Shown piece after piece: positions 36,001 through 46,400 of a DNA stretch of 64,000 nucleotides; within the stretch, counting starts at the first letter, position 1; every line of letters begins with the position of its first letter. The notes under the pieces were generated by a model, which saw only the letters and a program-made list of their open reading frames with translations, ran no database searches and had not been told where the DNA came from. Position numbers and translations under genes: made by a program. The stretch comes from Nymphaea colorata (taxonomy: Eukaryota > Streptophyta > Magnoliopsida > Nymphaeales > Nymphaeaceae): the NCBI RefSeq assembly GCF_008831285.2, contig NC_045146.1, positions 21,197,149 to 21,261,148 on the forward strand. Direction: 5' to 3'.

Positions 36001-39000
36001 AAACGGATGCATTGGAACACCCCAAAAGTTTAATCTCATATCTAAGTCGTAAAGAATCTTAGGGTACTTATAAAGGGTTGTTAAGTAATTGATTGTCTTG
36101 GTTCCCAGCCTTTTTTGGGCTCGAACTGAAACTACTAGAAGGGTGAGTTGAGATCCACCAACTAGGTTTTTATAGTGGTATCAGAGTTAGTGCAACAGTT
36201 AGACCTCGGGTCCCACATGTGTAGACATATGTGCCTTGGAAGTTGGACTGAAGTTTAGTCTTGTATTGGAAATTGAAATGAATCTTCAATGACATATAAA
36301 TGGGTTAGTTTAGAGAGAGAATGTCTTGGTTCTTGGCCCTTTTGGGAAAGGAACCAAAGCTACTAGAGGGTGCGTTGGGATTTGCCAGACCAGGAACCTG
36401 AGCCTGGTGTGGGAGTGGGCTGGGTTGTGACACCTGAGATAAGGATTATTGATTCGCTTGATGTGAAAAACATTTTTCTTTATGGTGATTTGATTGAGAT
36501 TGTTTATATGCAGCAACCAACTATATTTGAATGACAAAGGGAGAGTGAGAAGGTATTGTAGATTATGAAAAATAATATATGGGCTTGAGCAAAGTCCTAA
36601 GGCATGGTTTCAAAACTGTATGAACTAAGAAGTGTTGACCATGTTTGGGTTTCATTGGTCTGCATCGGATCATTCATTATTTATAAAAAAAAGAATTCAA
36701 AAGGTATAGTGGTAAATTGGTAATAGTGGTGTATGTTGATGATATTATCTTGACTGGCAATTGTGAGGAAGAACTTACTCAAACCAAGGAGTACCTTCAG
36801 AAGCATTTTATTACCAAGGACCTTGATCCTCTTAGGCACTTCTTAGGGATAGAAATGGTAAGGAGTAATGAAGGTATTCTGCTTTCTCAGAGGAAATACA
36901 TTCTTGATTTGTTTTAAGAGACAAGGATGTTTGGTGCTAAACCTACTGCTAGTATTCTCATGAAGCTCTGACTTCATCTATATGACGAGGACTTTGAATA
37001 GGTAGATAGCAAATCATATCCCTTACTGATTGACAAACTCTTATATGTTGCAGTGACATGTCTTCATATCTCTCTTGTTGTGGAAATGCTAAGCCAATTT
37101 ATGGAAAAACCAAAAAAGCTACCCTAATGGTAAGCTCTGTCACACGGATACGTGGGTTTAGCCCACGTACCCACTCCGATATGCCGACACGTGGATCTGG
37201 ATACGGGACACGGGTGGGACACGCCAAAAAATAAACTATTAATTTAATTTTTTTTTCATTTTATCATTTTTTTTATGATCCAATTATTTCCATGAACAAT
37301 CCTTTCAAATACTCAGCACTTTTGTGATAAAACAAACTATTAATTTAATGTTTTTTTTCATTTTATCATTTTTGAGAATATAAAATTTGCCGTATCTGCA
37401 TATGCAAAAATTTCAAAATTGCTGTGTCCTTACCCATATCGCCGTACCCATATCGCCGTACCCATATCGTACCCGCACCCATGTGACATAGTCCTCAAGG
37501 AATCTTCAAACAATTCAGGAGCTCTTCAAATATCTCTACAGCTTTTAATCAAAATGGTATTTTGATAATTCGGCTAAAGAAGTCTTAATAGTCAACAGTT
37601 AGCAGCTTCAGTTCTGTATGTTCTCCAAGAAGGGCAGCAACAAGATATTTACAGTTGCTTTGAGGAAAAGCAACCAGTACTGCACAAGGAAATTCACCAG
37701 TTGGTGAGGAACATTGAACTGATCAGTCAAACTAAATTTTTTTAGGGCACCCACAACTTAGGAAACTGTATATCAACTGATTTCTCAAAGAGTGAAGCTC
37801 CAATACCATGAAAGGAAATGAGAAATATAGGTCAAAACTCTATTCTTGATAACAGTCACAAGGCCTAAACCACACAAGAAATAAAATATAGATAGAAATC
37901 TATATTTCACATACAAGAGAAATCTCTCACAGGTGGAAAACAGTGCTCTAAGGCACCAACATATTGTCTAAAGCATAAGAAGAATAGCTTCAAAAGAATA
38001 GAATGGGATAAATGTTCCCTTAAACAAAGAAAGAGCTGTTGGGGACTTAGAAATGCTAGCTGTTGGAAATTCCAACTGCTCTTTCAGAAAAGCACCAGAA
38101 AAATCAGAAAGAAATATAGAAAAATTACAAAAAAAAATACACAAAATATGAGAAGTTGTGTAGTTAGGATTTTGAGTAATTTCTAACACTTATTTCATCC
38201 AAGTTGTGTAGTTAGGATTTTGAGTAGTTTTGGTTGAAACAATTTTTTTGTCATGCCGTTCTTCATGCATAATAAATTGTAGCAGCTCTAGAAGTGATCC
38301 ACTCAAATGCCCATACAAATCATGACTCCTTATGAAAGGAACGATTTCTCTCTTTTTGTGCTTTCTGAATGAAGGGAGCTGGGTTTGATGGAAAATTGCA
38401 ATTGTTCTTGAATGGTTATTGATGCTGAGGGTCACTTATTAAGGTCAGACAAATCCTGAAAATTGTTTACCCTTACCAAGTTGGAGTATTTGAACTTTTC
38501 AAACACAAGGCGATTCAAAATGGTTGAAAACAACATAGGAGGAAGAGAAATCCATGAGGCAACTTAAACAAAGAATATTGGAGTCAAAGACGAAAGTTTT
38601 TCGAACTTCGATATGCAATGTTAATGATGACCAGCGGCTACAATACTTCTGTTTGAGGGGACAGTTTTCTTTTTCCTTTCCCTTTTGTTGTTTAAATCAG
38701 CACCCTTGAGAAAGTCAGTTTAGATCTTGTGATCAGAGTCTCTAATGCTAAATCTACATACAAGTTAAATGCAAACGGAATCCCATACAATATTAAGAAC
38801 CACTGAGAACAAAGGGAAAATGATTCTTGATCAGAACATGAGTATGGTCAGGCTGCTACTAATGGTTGAAGATATATGAAGTTTGATACCAGAATTTCTA
38901 TGAACTACCTAACTCAGACCATTACAACTTGGCCTTCTACCTGGCCAGCTCAGAGCTGGTCTTACCTATAAAGGTGGACAATGTATGGCTAATCTTCTCA

Positions 39001-41491
39001 ACTGAGGTTCATTATTTGATTTTTTTTTTCTTTTCCTGATGTGAATATCAACAACATAAATTACCATGGAAGAAAGGATGAGTAACCATTACTTGCAATC
39101 CATATTATCCTAAATAATTGTCTGATATCCTTTTATCACAATAAAACTATTGCGGGTAATACATAACGCCCTCAATATGGAGCAGCCTCCTAAGTCAGCT
39201 ATGCCCTATTATTTATGTTAAATTAAACTGGAGTATCTGCATATTTTCTCTTGATCTTTTGTCTTTTTTCTGTCAAGGGTTAAGATCTTTACTGTTACAT
39301 TCTCATTTGATTTTTGATTCAGGGATATCCTGAGAGTGAATCATCTCCTCCTAGAAAAGAATATCTCAAAGATAGTAGGTCTCCTGAAGTCCTTGCTCTC
39401 TTCCATGAAGCTCCATGTGCTTCGCTTACTTCTGAGAGCAACATTGACAAACACACTAGAGGAACTTCTGGACTCACAAGTCCAGGTGCTTTTAGGGAAT
39501 TTATACCACCAAAAGGTGAATCGATGAACCAAATGTCTCAGAAACTAGTCCAGTGCGGGAATGCCATTAACTTGGAGATTGGAAATGTTATGGAAGTTGA
39601 TTCAGAAAGCCTTATCATTCATTCTGCTGGAAAGTTGGGCACAGAAACTGAAGTAGATGAACCAGAAAAGGATGGGGGGCTTGATATGTTACAAAAAGTG
39701 GATTTTCCCTCCTCGCAGAGTTATCCCAGGCATGTGCCAGTGCATGTTGTTGACATAAACAGTGCAAAACTATTGGAAATTCAATCCCCTAATGTAACAA
39801 GTCATGGTAATGTACCTGCAGAAAAGGAATATCACACAAACTCGACACCTGCACTTTACCCTACATACCCTATCTTGCATCCTCCCTTCAATCCATTTCA
39901 GACCAACCCAGAAGCATTTAAATCTGCTGCAGCCTATGTCAGTTCTACTTTATCAAACTTCATCATGTCGAGCCTTCTGCAAAATCCTGTTGCACATGCT
40001 GCTGCAAATGTCGCCGCTTCATGTTGGCCATGTATGGTGGACAAGGAAGCCTGTCCAGAAGAAACTCATGAAACAGCTGCCAGTGGAATATCTTATGCAG
40101 AACCTTGGCCAAATTTGGCTGCAGTGGCTGCTGCAACTGTAACTGCTGCTTCCGCATGGTGGGCTTCTCAGGGTCTAATACCATTTTGCCATCCCAATGT
40201 AAGCTTTCCATTTGTTATGACCCCTGCCACAACTGCTATTCCTGCAATGGCTGGGTCTCCTTGTCCCATTTCTGATCACAAAGAAGAACAGAAAGAACAG
40301 GACCTTCTTGAACCTGAATTGTCACAAATGATTGAAACTGCATGCCCTGCACCAGAATCACCACCTTTATCTTCTGATTCAGATGCAAGCGCTTATGGCG
40401 GTTCCACAGATTCAAAACCGAAAACGGCATCTCACGAACCAAGGAAGCTCCTCCCTTCTGACTTCCACGAAGTGAGTAAGACAGAAGCCAGGAAGCTACA
40501 AGATAATTCTTCTTGTGGATCCAACACAACTTCAAGCAGTGAGGTGGAAATGGACATCGTGCATGAAGATACTAAGGCAGCACCTAAGGCACTGGATTTC
40601 ATCAATCCTTCTGGAGATCTTACAAACAGACGATTTAGGAATATGGGAAACACCAATGAATCTTGGAAGGAGGTTTCTGAAGAGGTTGTAACTAGTAATT
40701 ATTATGCTTTTGTCATCGATGCGTCCGATCCCCTGATATTAGCAACTCGCTGACAGCCTTTCACCATGGTGCTCTCTAAAATGCTCAGTCTCTGGCTGCA
40801 ATTTCAATAATGAAAGCTAGACCTTTTCTCCCTTTTATAAATGGGACGGGACCATCCAGTCCTGATCTGGACTGAGATCAGGCTCAAATATGAGCTGGAT
40901 GGTCTCTTGTTCCATCGCGGCAGGAGGTTGTATTGGCAATGCTAGCAGCATGTAGCATTTTGACTGTCTTGGAGTTCAAACCAGGTGGACTAAAACGGTT
41001 GGACTCCTTATGGACTCAACCTGCCATGATAATGGTTCAGTTAATTGGTAGGATCTTGACAATTGATTTTCATGCATATTTTTATTATCTCCTTTTATTT
41101 ATCCCAGGGACGTCTAGCGTTTCAAGCATTATTTTCTAGGGAAGTGTTGCCCCAGAGCTTCTCTCCCAGGGACGATCTTCAAGACAAGGGACAAAACAAC
41201 AGCAACAATGAAACAACAGCACAGGACTGTGAGAAGCAGATGGAGAGTTGGAGCAATTCTGTGATTGAGGGAGACAAAGCCATCATGATTGGAGGCAAGT
41301 CAAAGAATCGTCGAACGGGTTTCAAGCCTTACAAGAGGTGCTCAGTGGAGGCCAAGGAGGGTATGGTGGTGGTCGATGGCATCAGAGGCAGTGAGAAAGG
41401 GTTGAAAAGGATTCGCGTTGGAGGGGAAGCTAACGATATGGTCATTATGTCCATTTCAGGCCCTGCAGGGGAGATGCATTGCTCATCCTAG
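19952..41491 (+). CDS. LHY: LHY/CCA1 circadian clock MYB-related transcription factor
   Basis: Coding exons 19,952-19,990, 20,112-20,223, 20,388-20,449, 31,966-32,166, 39,323-40,684 and 41,108-41,491 join in frame to 719 codons plus TAG; all introns are GT-AG. Family role: a morning-expressed nuclear repressor that binds evening elements (AAAATATCT) in TOC1 and other clock genes. The start MDTNSSGED matches the LHY family. Residues 14-71 are the single SHAQKYF-class MYB repeat ([26 protein letters not shown]), then [17 protein letters not shown] (about 91-107), probably a nuclear signal. A conserved Ala/Trp-rich block ([15 protein letters not shown]) lies near 405-430. The C-terminus has [20 protein letters not shown] (593-612) and [15 protein letters not shown] (about 662-676), both LHY hallmarks. 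Odd: introns of 11,516 and 7,156 bp filled with repeats. Whether to call it LHY or CCA1 depends on phylogeny; LHY is the older name-bearing lineage. Confidence 0.95.
23598..25894. mobile_element. putative DNA element with 14-bp perfect terminal inverted repeats, LHY intron 3
   Basis: AGTCGACATGACTC at 23,598-23,611 recurs as its exact reverse complement at 25,881-25,894. The adjacent sequences (GGTGCAGGTGTAGGTGAG on the left; the complement of CACCTGAGTCACATCTGCAG on the right) are also loosely complementary. The interior of about 2.3 kb is AT-rich with no transposase frame. No convincing target duplication was found, so the exact ends are uncertain. Confidence 0.45.
25649..25840. repeat. foldback repeat with 68-base arms
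   Basis: Arms 25,649-25,716 and 25,773-25,840 are reverse complements with about nine mismatches, around a 56-base AT-rich loop. Both outer ends carry GCAACAAAC and its complement. It lies just inside the right end of the larger inverted-repeat element and within the transcribed LHY intron, so LHY pre-mRNA could fold here. Confidence 0.7.
26484..26956. mobile_element. short inverted-repeat element with GTACCC subterminal repeats (copy 1)
   Basis: GTCACATGGGTA at 26,484-26,495 pairs with TACCTATGTGAC at 26,945-26,956 (11 of 12). Both subterminal regions hold many GTACCC, CCGTACCC and ACCCATACC phrases, densest at 26,846-26,945. A second copy lies at 37,139-37,487. There is no coding capacity. 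Target duplication cannot be judged because both flanks are TA repeats. Confidence 0.5.
26957..27056. repeat. compound microsatellite (AT)n (AG)n (GT)n
   Basis: About 47 bases of AT repeat, then about 29 of AG (27,004-27,032) and about 19 of GT (27,036-27,054), starting directly at the right end of the inverted-repeat element. Likely polymorphic in length. Confidence 0.95.
28640..28808. repeat. diverged tandem duplication, 80-base unit
   Basis: Unit 1 at 28,640-28,719 and unit 2 from 28,720 share GGTACTGCC, AAAGGACAATAA, CAATAATGC, ATTCTTGGAT and CTTAGATAG in the same order. Located in LHY intron 3; no gene. Confidence 0.8.
29578..29653. repeat. C-rich tract in LHY intron 3
   Basis: About 76 bases with at least eight runs of three to seven C in otherwise AT-rich DNA. 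The minus strand is correspondingly G-rich and could form G-quadruplexes. Function unknown. Confidence 0.7.
32981..33265 (-). pseudogene. copia RNase H fragment in LHY intron 4
   Basis: A 94-codon minus-strand frame resembles the copia RNase H region: a WL...LL.EL stretch followed by [17 protein letters not shown], like the usual CDNQ(S/A)AI.IA.NPV.H motif. The normal TKHI.I..HF part is altered ([13 protein letters not shown]). The sequence to its right on the plus strand (to about 35,250) may be older debris of the same element but I cannot match it. Confidence 0.4.
35425..36432. mobile_element. tandem array of small LTR-like units with primer-site motifs (TRIM-like)
   Basis: Four related units follow one another, starting near 35,425, 35,750, 36,027 and 36,250. 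Each begins with a shared block (CATATAAATAGGTT or ATCTAAG..TAAAGAATCTTAGG type, then GTCCTGGTTCTTAACC type). Primer-site-like motifs occur at 35,581 and 35,676 (TGGTATCAAAGC), 35,939 (TGGTATTAGAGG) and 36,176 (TGGTATCAGAGT), followed each time by GGTCCCACACATGTGGA variants. The second LTR-like unit runs TGTGAG (35,750) to ATGACA (35,936). The last ends TTGTGACA at 36,432. This layout of LTR, primer site, tiny interior and LTR, repeated, fits tandem miniature LTR retrotransposons. The first unit has an internal duplication of about 95 bases. Confidence 0.6.
36433..37130 (+). pseudogene. decayed copia reverse transcriptase/RNase H fragment in LHY intron 4
   Basis: Broken plus-strand frames match copia pol in order: [21 protein letters not shown], then stops, then the best piece at 36,717-36,917 with [13 protein letters not shown] and [20 protein letters not shown], then a [20 protein letters not shown] remnant like the usual LVGKLIYL...RPDI. 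It follows the last unit of the LTR-like array directly, but whether they belong to one element is not shown. Confidence 0.8.
37139..37487. mobile_element. short inverted-repeat element with GTACCC subterminal repeats (copy 2)
   Basis: GTCACACGGATA at 37,139-37,150 and CACCCATGTGAC at 37,476-37,487 form imperfect inverted ends related to the element at 26,484-26,956. Right-end phrases CCGTACCCATATCG and ACCCGCACCC are shared. The AT-rich interior holds a tandem duplication of about 100 bases (AAACTATTAATTTAAT... twice). The first 90 bases are rich in ACACGTGG and GGGACACGGG phrases. No coding capacity. Confidence 0.5.
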
Positions 41492-42393
41492 TTACCGCTA
41501 TGGTGAGAGAAAGCATTTTTTACATTGTTTCTTTGCGTAGCTCGTGCATGGACTCTGTAATTTTGTACAATAGACTCCTGAGGACATATTATTTATACGA
41601 ACCATCAACTCTACTATGCGTTTTCATTAATCCACGAAGTCGCGTTTGTGTGCATGCCTGTGCTTGTGCTGCCTGTGTGTGTGCACGAAGATAGAGACAG
41701 AGAGAGAGAGAACTATTTCACCTGATTGGACGGACAGGGCTGGACTCATCATCTGCAAGATATTGGGCACCGTAGTAGCGGTAAGTTGAATAGTGCATGC
41801 TTTTTCTGTGTGGACGAGTGCTGTGAGTTGGCTGATCAAACATGGATGGATGTTGTTGATAATGAATGTTGTTTGTTTACGGCTGAATTTCATGTTCTTG
41901 TGATGTATTTTCTGATGGCATTATCATAATTTCCAGTCTATGGTGGCTTTTGCTTATTTAATAGCATTCATACTTCTGCCATCATGACACCTATTAAATT
42001 CACAAAAGCTTTCAAAGTTGATGTTCAGCTTCTTTGATTGCATCACCTACTTTCTTAAAATAGAAATTTTTATTGTCTTTGTTGTTGTTTGGGAAACAAG
42101 AATTGCTTTTTTTTTTAAGTTGGCATGCTTTAACAAAAAAAAAAAAAAAACTGGTCAACTGTTCTTTTGATCCCTTCGTTTGGCTTGTTTCACTCAACCG
42201 TGCTCTACAAAAAAGCGCTCGATTTACAAAAGGAAAATTAAAAGTAACTCAAAAAAATAATTTTGCTACAACTATAAAAAGTTCTCCAATAAATGCCTAG
42301 AAAAAAGCCAGAATAGATGAACGGAAGGATGACGCATTCTCATTACGGCTAGAGAAAGATTATGATGGGCTCCGAAGTTGTCCAGAAAAAATG
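41492..42393. other. LHY 3' flank, no other gene
   Basis: The first few hundred bases are probably the LHY 3' UTR; the last AATAAA-like signals are not clear. A GT/GA-rich patch lies at 41,645-41,710. No coding exon is recognised. Confidence 0.4.
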
Positions 42394-42721
42394 CAGTAGG
42401 AAAAAGAAATGGCGAAGTTGACACACAACCAATGGACACCCAAAAGGTTTCATCCTATATAATAAATGAATTTGTGAAGATCACTTAGTTGACAAAGCAT
42501 CCCTAATAGTTTTGACAATCACCGAATTGACAGAACAGACCAAGTTCTTAAGTTTCGAAAATCGGTCTGTGCCTTGGCAAGCAGCGAGGATCCGGGTTTT
42601 ACACCAATGAACCTTGGTGAACCAAAGAAACGTTAAGCTCTAGAAAACTCAAAAGTAATACGAAGTACTTCACAACCAGGTAGCAATCACGACTCAACTT
42701 CGCCATTTCTTTTTCCTACTG
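42394..42721. mobile_element. Mutator-like non-autonomous element (MITE), 28-bp perfect TIRs
   Basis: A 28-base sequence at 42,394-42,421 (CAGTAGGAAAAAGAAATGGC then GAAGTTGA) recurs as its exact reverse complement at 42,694-42,721. The flanks are GAAAAAATG (42,385-42,393) and GAAAAGATG (42,722-42,730), an 8 of 9 match to a 9-bp target duplication, the size typical of the Mutator superfamily. The 272-base interior has no coding frame. It sits between the convergent LHY and ATG1 genes. Confidence 0.75.
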
Positions 42722-43430
42722 GAAAAGATGCAAGTATTATCCAAATAAGTTGACGATAAATTCAAACAATAGGCTTTTACAGTATTCAACAGGTTTTAAA
42801 TTTTATTAAATATTTCTTCAAAGAATATTATCTTGCCAGTCTATCTTGAAGCCTTCCCATCACCACCCCCAACGCAGAAAGGAGAAAAGAACTTCAGAAC
42901 ATTGTGCCATCTGCTGCGCTGCAAAGCATCCCATGTGCTAACGTACAGATCATTACAAACTGCTCTGAATTCTAAGCAAGCATAACGAATATGCACGCTC
43001 TGACCATCATAAAATGTTTCCATCTCTAAGCATCATGAAAATCGCATTATGATAAAGAGGCGTCATATGCAGGCAAAGAGAAAAGTGCAGCAAGAAGAGA
43101 TTAGTCCTCACACTTATTTACACCACACTGTACATTATACAAGTCCGTTTCGTATTTACAATTATGTCCAAATGAAGAATAAACACAATTTTATTTACAG
43201 TGATTTATTTACACTATAACTCATCGGATACTGCACCCCCTATCCAAAGGGTATATTTGATTCAAGGTTCAGACGAAATACGTCTGGCACTTGTCGTTAG
43301 TAATTTTCAGCCATGGTTCCAATCAGTTAATGAAGGTAACCAAGCTAGGGTTGTACGGATCAGTTATTGTCCTGGAAGGCCTTCACCTTCACAAAGAAGA
43401 TATCCAAATAGTCAGTTTATAAGTTACTCT

Positions 43431-46400
43431 TTAGTTCTTCGGTCCTTGAAGATGCTTAGAAGATGTACATGCATGTTGTCTTGTAGACAGATTCTGATGG
43501 GCTTTTAAGTTAACTAAATATCTCTGAAGCCGCTGCCGCTCAGAAGCATCCAATGTAAATGGTGGATTCAATGGTAGTGAGGTGGCTTCAGTCAGGATAA
43601 ACGAAAGCAAGTCAGTGGCTTTTGAGTATGCTGCTGCTGCTTTGATCCTATTTCCCATAAGCTCATCAACCTGAACAGAAATTTGTGACAATATCTAAAT
43701 AAATGTTTCAACCATTCCCATGGAATGTTAACAAACAAAAAAGAAAACAACCCATGTATAGTTTTTCAATGACATGGTTATCATTCTTTTATATCTCTGG
43801 AGAAAAATTATTTACGCCAAGTACCATAGTGAATCTTCATCAACGCAAAACTAAGGCTTCCACTATCCTTTTTGGGGGACCCAGGACTTGAAAGAATCTC
43901 CCTACTTTATTGTAGCCAATCTCGTTCTCTAGATCAAAAATAGCAAGAAATGGAACAGCTTAAAGTTCCGTACATTCCCATAATCAGTAATAGATCCAAT
44001 GTCTCTGATGAGTTCAATTTCTAACCAATGGCAAATCTACTGATATCATGCCAAAACGAAAATGTTCAAAATTTCACAGGATACACTTTACTGCATGCTT
44101 TCAGAAGCAACTAGTACTGTCTGCCATTCTACTGGTACAAAAGTCCACTATTTAGGGAACTAATAGTACATACCTAAATGCAAAACAAATTCAAAAAGGA
44201 AGAAGCACTCCACATTATATCCTACTAGGAAAACAACAAGATCAAGCATCCTAAAACCTGCCACAAGTTCAACCAAGTACAGAAAAAATGCATACTTACA
44301 GCACCATTTTTTCCAGCCGTAAGTGCAGCCTGGAATATAGTCTCCATTGCATCAGGCATTTCAGCATTTCCTACATAGGCACATTTATCAGATTTAATGG
44401 CTGCAGATGAACTAAATAAAGTGCATTTCCAAACAAGAAGCAATTAAAAACATACAGAAAAAAATAGTAATTACTCACCATCCATATCATGAAGAAAACT
44501 AGCCAAGTTTTCTGCCCGATCACATGCAGCAATAAACCCTTGTTCGACCCTTGAACAAACAGACTCCATCCTGCTGAAGTCAATGGCCTCTGCTGATGAT
44601 AAAGAAGAGCTCCCTTCCTGCTCACGACAACAGCCAGGAGGAACTCTATGCGAGGTACTAGCATCTGGACTGGAATCTGCCAATGACTTGCACAGGCCAA
44701 GGGCTTCCTTCCATACAGTTAAAGCTATCAACTCAATTGAGAAGGCATCCAACAGCCGACCTAAATCTAGCTGCAATTCAGGTAGTTCAAAAACTAGACT
44801 TTAATAAAAATAGTATTGTTTGGCCCTGCTAGATGGAGCAATACAGGACAGACTAATGCCAGGGATTTAGGGATGCAAATGGGCAAATTCAGGGGAGATA
44901 AATAAATTGGAGGTTGGGTCAAAGTTGAACTATTGAGTACAGCTAAAATGACAAAACCCTCAGACTGGACAAGAGACAATTGAAACCCGACTTGGGTGAC
45001 ACATCTTATATCCCTTCCAGCATTCTTGGCATGTAAGGATTAGGCAGTCCCCAAGACATACCCAGTGTATCAACCCTTGATCTTCTTTAACTAGGAGGAA
45101 GTGAAGAATATCTTAATGGATTTAAACATTACAGTGATACTGAATATACTCCCATCATCTGCAGCAGTGAAGCAAAATTCTCGACCATTCACTATATAAG
45201 ATATGAAGAAAACGTGCCTAATGAGTTATTACTGACATAAGCAGCAGTCAGCTTTTACAGCCAGCTACTTAAGAAGTTGCAAGCTTCTGCTTGACCATAC
45301 AAAGAAAAGTAGGTTTCCTTTCTCTGGTTGTGCAGAACTGCAAACATTTGCATTATGTGACAAAGATTTCAGATTCCACACCAGGTTTATCATAAGATCT
45401 ACAGCTACATCCAATAACTTTCTCAGACCATAGAGGACAGACTTCTTACCTTCTCTTTCGCTAGTGCTGAAAGAGCATGTGCATGCTCATGTAGTAGCCT
45501 TAGTCTAGTGGAAGCAAGTATTTGAACTTGTGCTACTTCCCTTGAATCATTAGAGGCTTGCAATGTTGCTGATGAAACTGATCCATGACTCCCCAAGCTC
45601 TGAACTCCAGAGATAGAAGCAGTAGGGATCTCTCCAAATTGCAAAGGAATGTCGACTGACTTTTCAGTCTTGGTAAAAGAACAATCAGCACACTTTGAAC
45701 CAGATTGATCTTGCATGGAAGCCATAAGTGAAGAAGAAATAGACTCCATAGAAGCAATATTGGCATTAACCAGAACATACTCACGTACAATGGACTCCAA
45801 GGAGTCATTAACTGGAAATAAAGAAAAGTAGAAGATGAATGACAACTATTGTTTTTCTAAAAACAGAAAATAGGTAAAAGAGAAGTTGCAAACCTCTAGT
45901 TGTACTTGTGCTCAAGGGAATAGGGTCTGTAGTTACAGCTTTCAAACTATTAGCGACTGAAGATGTTGGCAGACTGTCACTGCACAAGGATTTTTCCATA
46001 CTACAGTCTGCAGTGTCAGCCATAGAGTCAAGTGTTATATCTGCAGATTTCAGCTTCATGTTGTCAATCTGGATGTTGCAGTCGGATAAGATGAGGTCCC
46101 CTGCTAAGACATCAGTCTCATTGCGATTGGATGACCTAGGAGCTAAACGTAGATCCACATGTGTATGAAAGACTCCACCAGCTGAACCTCTGGGCTCTTT
46201 ATGAGAAGTAGAAGGCAAGTCATCAGAAGAGAGTCCTTTATGTCTGATTGGTTGCAGATTTCCTGGCAAAGCAGTTGAATGTCCAGAAACCACAATAGGA
46301 CTGCCATATCATGTTGAAAAAGAATATTTGAGATTCAGGAGCATATTAAACTCTATATAACTATACAAAATCAGAGATTGCAATGCATACTAACATTGGC

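Noticed and set aside
35581-36187. tRNA genes suggested by repeated TGGTATCAGAGC-like motifs
   Set aside because: The motif is the LTR-element primer site; no cloverleaf arms surround it.
39963-40656. Minus-strand frames inside the large LHY exon
   Set aside because: Shadows of the LHY coding frame.
45908-46168. Plus-strand 86-codon frame
   Set aside because: Antisense shadow of ATG1 exon 9.
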